Below, piece by piece: positions 50,710 through 59,300 of a stretch of DNA of 64,000 bases. The stretch is from Haloarcula hispanica ATCC 33960. Lineage in GTDB: Archaea; Halobacteriota; Halobacteria; Halobacteriales; Haloarculaceae. The stretch covers positions 806,001-870,000 of the forward strand of contig NC_015948.1 of the NCBI RefSeq assembly GCF_000223905.1, read 5' to 3'. The notes under the pieces were generated by a model, which saw nothing but the letters and a program-made list of their open reading frames with translations, searched no databases and was not told the DNA's origin. Position 1 is the first letter of the stretch, and each line of letters starts with the position of its first letter. Both the position numbers and the translations under genes were made by a program.

Positions 50710-51041
50710 AGCCCCTCCTCGTCGAGGCGTTTCTCGACTGTCCGGGCGTAGTACACTGCACCGAGGACGAGGACGACAAAGAGGGTATCGAGCGCGTGTT
50801 CGAGGAAATGGTGGGTCGGTCCTGAGACCAGTGCGAATCCGGACAGCAGCGCGATGAGTGGGCGGGCAAACAGCGCGGCGAGTGCGAGCACAATCAACAG
50901 ATACGCACGCGTCCCGCGCTGGCGGTACGCGACCAGGGCAAGCCCACACAGGACCGCCCCGGCCACAGCGGAGAGGACGACGACGGCGGCGATGTCCCAG
51001 CTCCCGGCACCGAGATGGCCCCCAATACTGAGCGGTTTCAT
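50706..51041 (-). CDS. Small membrane protein coupled to a winged-helix regulator
   Basis: 111 residues with three to four helices: one from about 18 to 38 (I-A-A-V-V-V-L-S-A-V-A-G-A-V-L-C-G), one near 47-70 and one near 88-99 with H-H-F-L-E-H-A-L-D before it. Three His and two acidic residues beside the membrane could bind metal or haem. The gene overlaps the regulator by ATGA. This membrane protein plus winged-helix pair recurs in haloarchaea in my memory. Confidence 0.72.
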   Translation of the reverse strand: MKPLSIGGHLGAGSWDIAAVVVLSAVAGAVLCGLALVAYRQRGTRAYLLIVLALAALFARPLIALLSGFALVSGPTHHFLEHALDTLFVVLVLGAVYYARTVEKRLDEEGL

Positions 51042-51122
51042 CAGGCGTTTACTTCGGAACCACGGTGCCTCAGTCGTTCGGTTTTGCGCGACTTTTTTAT
51101 CGGACCGCTGAGACGTGGCGGT

Positions 51123-51845
51123 ATGGACTGCATCGGCTTCATCTGCGAGCCTGAACACCCGGTGTTCGGTGCCGTCGCAGAGCGGCTCTCCGCCCGGGGG
51201 TTCGACGTCCAGTTTCTCCGCCCCGGAAACCCGGTGGCCAGAGCCGATATCGACGACCTGGCCGCACTCGTCAACACGACGCTCCGGCCCGAGTCGTTCA
51301 GCGCCCTTCGCTACGCCGACAGGGTCGGCGTCGAGACGTGGAACGGGTTCCTGCCGACGACGGCGCTGGCCTGCCGACTCGTCGCCCTCCACGGGCTGGA
51401 GCAGGTCGGCTGTCAGGTCCCGACCGTCTGGTTCGAAAAGCCGGATCACGACTACATCGCCCGGACTCGCTACGCCTGGGACGGGATACCGGCGAACAGT
51501 GACGAGGGCGATTTCTACCAGGCCCGGGTTCGGGAGGAGCCGGTGGAGTACAAGTACTTCGCCGTCAACGACGGCCGCGAAACCCATCTGCGGGCGATTC
51601 AGGTCCGGTCGGAAGTGTCCGGGCTGGACCACGTCATCAGCGAGGAGACTGTCGAGGTGACGCTCGCGGCCCGCGTCCGGGAGTTGCTGGACCGCTTTGG
51701 CGCGCGGGCACTCTGTGTCGAGTTCGTCGAGAGCAAGGAAGGGTTCTACGCGCAGGCTGTCGACCCCGCGCCGGGATTCACCGGGACGGGAATGGAACGC
51801 CGTGTCGCTGACTCTATCGCCTCGCTGACGACAATCGGTGCCTGA
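51123..51845 (+). CDS. ATP-grasp-like protein of unknown substrate
   Basis: 240 residues. The pattern is that of RimK/ITPK-type ATP-grasp proteins: G-F-I-C-E-P-E-H-P-V-F at the start, a first domain ending W-N-G-F-L-P-T-T-A-L, then V-P-T-V-W-F-E-K, E-Y-K-Y-F-A-V-N-D-G and a C-terminal V-E-F-V-E-S-K-E-G-F-Y-A-Q-A-V-D-P-A-P-G-F. The last part is like the Mg-binding E-x-N region, but Asn is not evident. ATP-grasp is likely, activity uncertain. A TTTTTTATCGG box precedes it by about 30 bases. Confidence 0.6.
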   Translation: MDCIGFICEPEHPVFGAVAERLSARGFDVQFLRPGNPVARADIDDLAALVNTTLRPESFSALRYADRVGVETWNGFLPTTALACRLVALHGLEQVGCQVPTVWFEKPDHDYIARTRYAWDGIPANSDEGDFYQARVREEPVEYKYFAVNDGRETHLRAIQVRSEVSGLDHVISEETVEVTLAARVRELLDRFGARALCVEFVESKEGFYAQAVDPAPGFTGTGMERRVADSIASLTTIGA

Positions 51846-51938
51846 GTGTCGGCGCGGGGTGCGTTTGACAGCGCTGGCTCTGTTACCAAGGCACAAGATT
51901 ATACAGGTTCACCGACGTGGTAGCGACCGGAGCCTTTC

Positions 51939-52718
51939 ATGAGCACGTTCGTCCATCTCATCGCGGACTACGGCCCGGCCGATCCGGCATTCTCGGAGGT
52001 CGTCCACCGTCTCACTGCCGCAGACCCGACGATTACCGTCCAGTCGACCGAGGTGCAGCCGTTCTCGACGGTCGCCACGGGGTTCTGGATCGCACAGCTG
52101 GGCGCTCACAATCCCTCGTTCGACGACCTGCTGATTTACTCGAACACCGCGCCACGAACCACGGAATCGACGCCGGAGCGGGCCGACACCGGCGGGCCCC
52201 TGTGCTATCTCGAACTGGACAACGGCGTCCCCGTCGTCGCCGTCGACGCCGGCTACAACCTCTCGTTTATCGCCGGCCGCGCGACGACCTTCCGCGAGAT
52301 CGAACTGCCGGCCGACACCGGCCAGTTCCGCTCGCGGGACGTGTTCCCGCGCCGGGTCGCCGAAATCGCGAACGGGAACCGCTCCTCGCTCGGGGCGGAG
52401 CGCTCACTCGACGACGTCCCGGCCCCGCCCGAGTCCGTGGTCTGTCACGTCGACGGGTACGGGAACGTCAAGACCTCGATTCGAACCTCGGAGTTCGAAC
52501 CCGGTAGTGACACAGTCGCTGTCGAACTTAACGGCGCATCCCGAGAGATCGTCGTCAGGGACGCTGTATCGGACGTTCCGGAGGGGTCCCTCGCTATCGT
52601 CCCGGGGTCGGCTGGAGGTGGCGACCCGTATCAGGAGCTGTTCTTGCGCGGCGGCTCCGCGGCATCGGCCTTCGGTACCCCGGAGCCCGGAGACAGTCTC
52701 TCTATACGGGCGGAATAG
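51939..52718 (+). CDS. S-adenosylmethionine hydrolase (DUF62) family protein
   Basis: 259 residues of the SAM-hydroxide adenosyltransferase family, related to chlorinase and fluorinase. It starts F-V-H-L-I-A-D-Y-G-P-A-D-P and has G-V-P-V-V-A-V-D-A-G-Y-N, S-R-D-V-F-P-R-R-V-A and C-H-V-D-G-Y-G-N-V-K-T, the Asp/Arg/His residues of the family water-activating triad. It cleaves SAM to adenosine and methionine in known archaeal members. A TATAC-type box precedes the ATG at about 30 bases. Confidence 0.87.
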   Translation: MSTFVHLIADYGPADPAFSEVVHRLTAADPTITVQSTEVQPFSTVATGFWIAQLGAHNPSFDDLLIYSNTAPRTTESTPERADTGGPLCYLELDNGVPVVAVDAGYNLSFIAGRATTFREIELPADTGQFRSRDVFPRRVAEIANGNRSSLGAERSLDDVPAPPESVVCHVDGYGNVKTSIRTSEFEPGSDTVAVELNGASREIVVRDAVSDVPEGSLAIVPGSAGGGDPYQELFLRGGSAASAFGTPEPGDSLSIRAE

Positions 52719-52847
52719 AGCTGAGATCGACCTCCGCTACGATGGTCCTCGCGGCGCGAAGCGGGGCATCGAACTGGTCCGGTCGGCGTGCCAGCGGCTC
52801 ACCACCCTTCGGGGAGTTTATTAGCGCCGTGGGCCACGACACACCTA

Positions 52848-54302
52848 ATGAGTGGCGAGCAGGAACTCGGCATTACCGAGAGCAAGGAGCATTCACCCGG
52901 CGAGTGGTACGCCGAGGTCGTCCAGAAGGCCGGCCTCGCGGACTACGCCCCCATGGGCGGGTTCATCGTCACGCGACCACGCGGCTACGCCATCTGGGAG
53001 CGTATCCAGAACAACCTCGACGGCTGGTTCAAGGACACCGGCGTCCAGAACGCCTACTTCCCGCTGTTTATTCCCGAGAGCTATCTGGAGAAGGAGAAAG
53101 ACGTCGTCGAGGGGTTCGACCCCGAGGTCGCGTGGGTGACCCACGGCGGCCACGATGAACTCGAAGAGCGCCTCGCGGTTCGGCCCACCAGCGAGTCCAT
53201 CATCGCGCCGTTCATGGCCCAGTGGACCCGCTCGCACCGGGACCTCCCTTTGCGGTTGAACCAGTGGTGTTCCGTTGTCCGGTGGGAGGCCACCGAGACG
53301 AAGCCGTTCTTCCGCACTAAGGAGTTCCTCTGGCAGGAGGGCCACACTGCCCACGCCGACGAGGACGGCGCGTGGGAGGAGACGATGACTCGTCTAGACC
53401 AGTACGCTCGCCTCTACGAGGAGGTCATGGCGATGCCGCCGCTGAAGGGCCGCAAGCCCGAGCACGACAAGTTCCCCGGGGCACACACCACGACGACCAT
53501 CGAGACGCTGATGCCCGACGGCAAGACCGTTCAGGCCGCCACCTCTCACTATCTGGGGACCTCCTTCGGCGAGGCGTTCGACATCACATACGCCGACGCC
53601 GACGAGGAGGAGAACACCGCCCACACGACCTCGTGGGGGCTGTCCTGGCGCGCGATGGGCGCGCTCATCATGACCCACTCCGACGACCAGGGGCTCGTGC
53701 TCCCGCCCGCGCTCGCACCCGATCAGGTCGTCGTCGTCCCCATCTGGCAGGAGGACAACAAGGACGAAGTCATCGACTACGCCGCCGACCTCGCTGCCGA
53801 ACTGGACGAGGCCGGCGTCCGCGTCGAACTCGACGACCGCGAGCACCGCAATCCCGGCTTCAAGTACAACGAGCACGAACTACACGGCGTTCCTCTCCGA
53901 ATCGAAATCGGTCCCCACGAGGTCGAGGACGGGGAAGCCACGCTGGTCCACCGGCCCGACGGTGAGAACGCGACCGTCGACCGCGAGAGCATCGCTGACA
54001 CCGTTACCGACCACCTCGACACTGTCCACGCCAAGCTGTACGCCGACGCCGAGGAGACGCTGGAGGGCGAAATCCGCGAGGCTGAGTCCCGTGAGGAGAT
54101 TCTGGGCACTATCGGCCAGCACGGCGGCTACGTGAAGTGTGGCTGGTGTGGCGACGCGGACTGTGAGGAACCGATCAAAGACGCTATCGCGGCCGAAATC
54201 GTGATGGTTCCCCTCGACCGCGACGAGGAGCCGATCCACGACGACTGCGCCATCTGCGGTGAGGACGCCGAGGAGACGGCGTACTTCGCGAAGAGCTACT
54301 GA
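52848..54302 (+). CDS. proS: Prolyl-tRNA synthetase, archaeal/eukaryal type
   Basis: 484 residues, class II. Motif 2 is W-C-S-V-V-R-W-E with T-K-P-F-F-R-T-K-E-F-L-W-Q-E-G-H-T-A-H, and motif 3 is G-L-S-W-R-A. The A-V-R-P-T-S-E proline pocket is clear. The C-terminus carries a zinc site (C-G-W-C, C, C-A-I-C) and ends in K-S-Y, as in the eukaryote-like ProRS. The ATG at 52848 gives MSGEQELGI; the frame continues 20 codons upstream without a good start. Confidence 0.96.
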   Translation: MSGEQELGITESKEHSPGEWYAEVVQKAGLADYAPMGGFIVTRPRGYAIWERIQNNLDGWFKDTGVQNAYFPLFIPESYLEKEKDVVEGFDPEVAWVTHGGHDELEERLAVRPTSESIIAPFMAQWTRSHRDLPLRLNQWCSVVRWEATETKPFFRTKEFLWQEGHTAHADEDGAWEETMTRLDQYARLYEEVMAMPPLKGRKPEHDKFPGAHTTTTIETLMPDGKTVQAATSHYLGTSFGEAFDITYADADEEENTAHTTSWGLSWRAMGALIMTHSDDQGLVLPPALAPDQVVVVPIWQEDNKDEVIDYAADLAAELDEAGVRVELDDREHRNPGFKYNEHELHGVPLRIEIGPHEVEDGEATLVHRPDGENATVDRESIADTVTDHLDTVHAKLYADAEETLEGEIREAESREEILGTIGQHGGYVKCGWCGDADCEEPIKDAIAAEIVMVPLDRDEEPIHDDCAICGEDAEETAYFAKSY

Positions 54303-54314
54303 GAAGGCGGGTGC

Positions 54315-55274
54315 TTACTCCGGTATCCGGTCCAGAAACGCGCCGGCTTCGGCCCGGCCCGTTTCCATGAGGTCCTCGATGAACCGAGGGTCGCGGTCGC
54401 GCTTCGAAGCTGCTGTCAGCTTTTCATCGAGTCCCAGTCGCCGTATCTCGATGTGTTTGAAATCGTCCGGGAGATACCCCTTTTCGACCCATTCGTTGAC
54501 CTTCCGGACGAAGAACAGCTCCTGATTCAGCGAGAGATTCCCCGATAGTTCCTGCCGGCGGTCGGTGATCTCCGCAAGCGATGTCGGTCGGTCGTCGCGG
54601 GTCTGTGGCTCGATCTGGATGACCCAGATCTCGTCCGGTTTCGGTCGGTCGCTGGTCAGGAACTCCCGGATCGGTGGGTTCTGTGAGAACAGGCCGTCCC
54701 AGTGCCAGTGACCGTTCAGTTCGACGGCTTTGTACAGCAGCGGGAACGCGGCCGAGGCCAGTACCGTCCTCGCTGTGATGGCATCGTCGGTGAACGTCTC
54801 GAACACGCCGCTGTTGACGTTGACCGTGCCGACGGTCACATGCGGTGGTACCTCGTCGGCGAGACTGTCGAACTCGTCGAACTCGATGTGGCGGTCGAGC
54901 AGCGATAGGAACCAGTCGTGGCCGACCGCTCCTGGCGTCGCGTAGGGCGAGATGTCGGCCGCAGGGACCATGAGATTCTGTAGTCGCTTGCGCCAGACGA
55001 GCGACTCGTTCAGCAGGACCGAGGGCGGTGTCGTGGCGGCGACGTCACACCAGACGTCTCCCAGCAGCTTCTCGGCGTCGTCGGGGCCATCACTGAGCAG
55101 TCCGTACCAGGCCGTGACCGCACAGAGCGCGCCACCGGAAGTACCACTCAACCCCACGAGATTGTACTCGTTGTCGACAGTTGGTAGGAGTCGTTGCAGC
55201 ACACCGGCGGTAAACGCACTGTGGCTGCCGCCGCCCTGACAGGCGATGGCGACGCTGGGTCCATGACCAGACAT
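54315..55274 (-). CDS. Patatin-like phospholipase/acylhydrolase
   Basis: 319 residues. The oxyanion hole is A-C-Q-G-G-G-S-H, the nucleophile Ser46 sits in G-T-S-G-G, and the Asp of the Ser-Asp dyad in H-W-H-W-D-G-L-F. The substrate is probably an acyl ester, perhaps a polar lipid or storage compound. No signal peptide, so cytosolic or peripheral. The C-terminal third is helical. It converges on proS, and a strong inverted repeat stands 50 bases upstream of its start. Confidence 0.88.
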   Translation of the reverse strand: MSGHGPSVAIACQGGGSHSAFTAGVLQRLLPTVDNEYNLVGLSGTSGGALCAVTAWYGLLSDGPDDAEKLLGDVWCDVAATTPPSVLLNESLVWRKRLQNLMVPAADISPYATPGAVGHDWFLSLLDRHIEFDEFDSLADEVPPHVTVGTVNVNSGVFETFTDDAITARTVLASAAFPLLYKAVELNGHWHWDGLFSQNPPIREFLTSDRPKPDEIWVIQIEPQTRDDRPTSLAEITDRRQELSGNLSLNQELFFVRKVNEWVEKGYLPDDFKHIEIRRLGLDEKLTAASKRDRDPRFIEDLMETGRAEAGAFLDRIPE

Positions 55275-55763
55275 GGTTTAATTCATATACGAGGGGCTTG
55301 CATAGATAGTTGCCGGCCCACCGATACTGCCGGCTGTGAGCCGGTGAAGTGTCTTGCCACCTCTGGGTAGCGGGCATCTTCACTAACACAGCCGGCAGTA
55401 TGAAGGAAGGATGGGGTCGGGGAGCGTGTGACATTTTCCTCCGTGCCCCCGATGACCACTGCTGTCTCTATGTATATAAATCGCCGTCAGACTACAGTCA
55501 TACAAACGCCAAACGGCGAACAGATACCGTCGTGGGAACCGTGGATGTATCGCCCATTCTGGGTCATCAGCGGTGGGCCGACAGCCCCGACGTGATCGAC
55601 CAGTCGGGATGCGGCGTCGGGGAGACAGCGAGCGACTGGTTGGGTGGTGCATTCGTCGGCGCGAGCGCAGAATATTAAGACCTTATATATTTCTCTGCAT
55701 CGCTGCAATCGGTAAATATCCGGAACCAACACGGTTATACCTCGCCCTATGTTATCGGCTGTC
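55275..55763. other. 489-bp intergenic region without a convincing gene
   Basis: Contains the long hairpin at 55324-55401 and TATA-like runs at about 55470 (TATATAAATCG), 55682 (TTATATATTTC) and 55733 (TTATAC). The last two lie upstream of the CBS gene. Short frames on both strands (for example 48 codons from a GTG at 55532) lack family features. Part of it could encode an untranslated RNA started at the 55470 box. Confidence 0.55.
55324..55401. repeat. Long inverted repeat (possible RNA hairpin)
   Basis: Arms 55324-55338 and 55387-55401 are 15 bases each and exactly complementary (ATACTGCCGGCTGTG). A second inner pair, GTGAAG/CTTCAC, at 55344-55349 and 55378-55383 extends the stem, leaving a 28-base loop. 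No flanking T run on either strand, so not a plain terminator. Confidence 0.75.
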
Positions 55764-56177
55764 ATGGACGACGTGTTTGTCGGACGAATTATGTCATCGC
55801 CTGTCACCACTGTTGCTGCTGACGCGAACGCGAAAGCGGTCGCCAAGCGGATGCTCGACGAGAACATCAGCTCTGTTGTTGTCGTCGACGCTGACGGAGC
55901 GTTGTTGGGGATTCTCACCTCCACGGATTTCGTCGAAATCGCCGCACAAGGTGGCGATACGACGGCGCTAGACGTGTCTGACTTCATGACGACGGAGCCG
56001 GTTACAGTAACGGCAAACGACCCCATCGAGGCGGCCGCAAGCCTGATGCTGGACCACAGTGTCCACCACCTCCCTGTCGTCGATGAGACGGAAGGAGTCG
56101 TCGGAATGTTGACGACGACTGATATGACGGCCTACGTTTCGGGTATCGAGCAGTCATCCGCTCCTGTGCTCGGCTGA
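55764..56177 (+). CDS. CBS-pair protein
   Basis: 137 residues: two CBS motifs and almost nothing else. The first starts V-G-R-I-M-S-S-P-V-T-T-V and ends G-I-L-T-S-T-D-F-V-E, the second V-S-D-F-M-T-T-E-P-V-T-V and ends G-M-L-T-T-T-D-M-T-A. Such small proteins bind AMP/ATP/SAM and act on partners. The ATG at 55764 was preferred to one five codons earlier because it fits leaderless spacing from the TTATAC box. Confidence 0.85.
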   Translation: MDDVFVGRIMSSPVTTVAADANAKAVAKRMLDENISSVVVVDADGALLGILTSTDFVEIAAQGGDTTALDVSDFMTTEPVTVTANDPIEAAASLMLDHSVHHLPVVDETEGVVGMLTTTDMTAYVSGIEQSSAPVLG

Positions 56178-56208
56178 ACAGCGTGTGAACCGCCAGCCTG
56201 CGGACGAC

Positions 56209-56293
56209 CGTTTATAAACCATGATACAGTCCCAACAATCGTTATAAATATATACTCCCTAATGTGGGGTTAAACAACACTAATACCATTAGG
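56209..56293 (+). promoter_or_regulatory. Multi-TATA promoter and operator-like inverted repeat of gltB
   Basis: GTTTATAAACC at 56209-56219 and TTATAAATATA at 56242-56252 are two strong TATA-like boxes. CCTAATG (56258-56264) and CATTAGG (56287-56293) form a seven-base inverted repeat with 22 bases between, around the likely start of the second box. This looks like a regulated promoter, as expected for ammonium assimilation. Confidence 0.55.
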
Positions 56294-56300
56294 ATTACCC

Positions 56301-56308
56301 TCTTATAG
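56301..56308 (+). promoter_or_regulatory. Proximal TATA-like box of gltB
   Basis: TCTTATAG, about 25-30 bases before the ATG at 56332. It would give a leaderless mRNA beginning at that ATG, which supports 56332 over the GTG at 56308. Confidence 0.5.
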
Positions 56309-56331
56309 TGGCATCCCCAGTCGTGAAACAC

Positions 56332-59300
56332 ATGGTTGAGCGACAGACAGGTCTCTCTGCAGGCGACGCCGGGCTTGCAGATCCCACGGACGAACGGTCG
56401 AACTGTGGCGTCGGGGTCGTCATGGACCTCGACGGCCAGAGCGACCACTGGGTTGTATCGGACGGACTCGAACTCCTCGACAACCTCGAACATCGAGGGA
56501 CGACAGGAGCCGAGCAAGATACGGGCGACGGAGCGGGCATCATGCTCCAGATCCCCCACGAGTTTTTCGCTGCCGAAGTCGACGCCGACCTGCCGCCCGC
56601 CGGCGAATACGCCGTTGGCACGCTCTTTCTCCCGAAAGACGACGAGGTCGCCGGGAGTCTGAAGGACCTCGTCGAGACGGAACTCGCCGCAGAGGGCCTG
56701 GACGTCCTCGACTGGCGCGACGTCCCGACTGACAACAGCGACCTCGGCGCGACGGCGCTCGAATCTGAGCCGGACATCGTCCAGTTTTTCGTCACTTCCG
56801 CGACGGGCAAGACCGGCGACGCCTTCGAGAATCAACTGTATATCGGCCGCCGGTCGCTCGAAAACACCGTCAAGGAAGCGAAACCACCGGGTCACGAGCG
56901 CTTCTATGTTGTCTCGCTCGCGACCGACGTAGTGGTGTACAAAGGCCTGCTCAAGGCCGAACAGCTCGAAGACTACTACCCTGACCTCGAAGACGAGCGG
57001 CTGCAGTCCACGTTCGCGATGGTCCACGCCCGTTTCTCGACGAACACGCTGGGCGCGTGGCACCTTGCCCACCCCTACCGCCGTGTCATCCACAACGGCG
57101 AGTTCAACACGATTCAGGGGAACATCAACTGGATGCGCGCTCGGGAGACTGACATCCAGAGCGACGAGTTCGAGGGCGACTTAGAGAAAATCAAGCCGAT
57201 TATCGACGACCCCGAGCAGTCGGACACCGCGAGCGTCGACAACGCGCTCGAACTCCTGCTGCAGGGCGGCCGCGACCTCCCCCACGCGCTCCGGATGCTC
57301 ATCCCGGAGGCCTGGCGCGGCGAGATGAACGACGTGACCGGTGACCGGCGTGATTTCTATGACTACCACGCCTCGCTGGTCGAACCCTGGGACGGCCCGG
57401 CGCTCGTCGCGGCCACCGACGGCGACCGCATCGGTGCCGTGCTGGACCGGAACGGGCTGCGCCCGTGTCGCTACGACGTGCTGGAGGACAACACGCTCGT
57501 GATGTCCTCGGAAGCCGGCGCGCTGGAACACGACGCCAGCGAGATTCAAGAGCGCGGCCGGCTCCAGCCCGGACAGTGTTTCCTCGCCGACCCCGAAGAG
57601 GGGCGTGTCATCCCCGACGCCGAAGTGTTCGACGACATCACGGACGACAAGTACGGCGAGTGGGTCGCCGAGGAACAGGTCGCCCTCGACGAGGTCGCCG
57701 ACCGCGGGGACAACGCGCCCCGGGACCCCGCGGATGCCCTCCGAAGCCACCAGGCCATGTACGGCTACACGTACGACGAGGTCGACCACCTCATCGAGCC
57801 GATGGCCGAGAAAGGGAAAGACCCCGTCGGCTCCATGGGCGACGATACGCCGCTGTCGGTCCTCTCGCAGTTCAACCGTCCGCTGTTCACCTACTTCAAG
57901 CAGCTGTTCGCCCAGGTGACGAACCCGCCGCTCGACTACATCCGCGAGGAACTCGTCACCTCGCTGGAATCCCGGCTCGGGTTCCAGCGCAACATGCTCG
58001 ACGAGAGCCAAGATCACGCCCGCCAACTCGTCCTCGACTCGCCGATCCTCACCGACGAGGAGACGGCGTCGATCAAGGACCTGAACGCCAACGGCATGTC
58101 CACGAAGGTCATCGATATTACCTACAAAGAGGGCGGCGACCTTCGTCAGGCCGTCGAAGACGTGCGGGCCGAAGCCGACGCCGCTGCCAAAGAGCACGAC
58201 ATCCTCGTGCTCTCGGACCGTTCGGCCAGCGAGGACCGCGTGCCGATTCCGAGCCTGCTGGCCGTCGGTGGCGTCCACCACCACCTCGTCCGCAACGGCC
58301 TCCGCAACCACGTCGGGCTCGTCGTCGAGTCCGGCGACCCGCGTGCGGTGCATCACTTCGCGACGCTCATCGGCTACGGCGCTGGCGCGGTCAACCCCTA
58401 CCTGGCTTACCAGACCATCGAGGATCTGGTCGCTGGACCGGACGGCGCGGACCTCGCCGACGCTATCGACGCCTACATCACCGCCGTCGAGGACGGCCTT
58501 CTGAAGACGATGGCCAAGATGGGTATCTCCACCGTGGAGTCCTACCAGGGCGCTCAGATCTTCGAGGCCGTCGGCCTCTCCTCGGACTTCATCGCCGAGT
58601 ACTTCGAGGGGACGACCTGCCGGACGGAGGGTATCGGCATCGAGGAGATCGAGGACGACCTCACCCAGCGCCACGAAATCGCTTGGAGCGAGGAAGAGCC
58701 GGAGATGCCCCGCCAGGGCGAGTACGAGTTCCGCTCGAACGGCATCCACCACCAGTGGAACCCCAACACGGTCGGCAAGATCCAGCAGGCTGTCCGCATG
58801 GGTGACTACGACACGTACAAGGAGTTCGCCGAGCTGGTCAACGACCAGAACGAGGAGCTCCAGACGCTCCGTGGCCTGCTTGAGTTCGACTCCGACCGCG
58901 AGTCCATCCCCATCGAGGACGTCGAGCCGGTCGAGGACATCGTCGAGCGCTTCGAGACGGCGGCGATGTCACTCGGGTCGCTGTCGCCCGAGATGCACGA
59001 GAACAACGCCATCGCGATGAACCGGCTTGGGGCCAACGCCAACACCGGCGAGGGCGGCGAGCCGCCCGAGCGGTTCGACACCGAGAAGGAGTGTACCACG
59101 AAGCAGGTCGCCTCCGGCCGCTTCGGCGTCACCTCGGATTACCTCGCGTCGGCCGACGAGCTCCAGATCAAGATGGCGCAAGGTTCGAAGCCCGGCGAAG
59201 GCGGCCACCTGCCCGGCAAGAAGGTCAACGAAATGATCGCCCACGTCCGGTACGCGACGCCGGGCGTCGGCCTCATCTCGCCGCCGCCGCTGCACGATAT

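Noticed and set aside
55349-55678. A 109-codon plus-strand frame in the gap before the CBS gene
   Set aside because: No family features, no good start, crosses the hairpin; kept only as a note in the intergenic entry.
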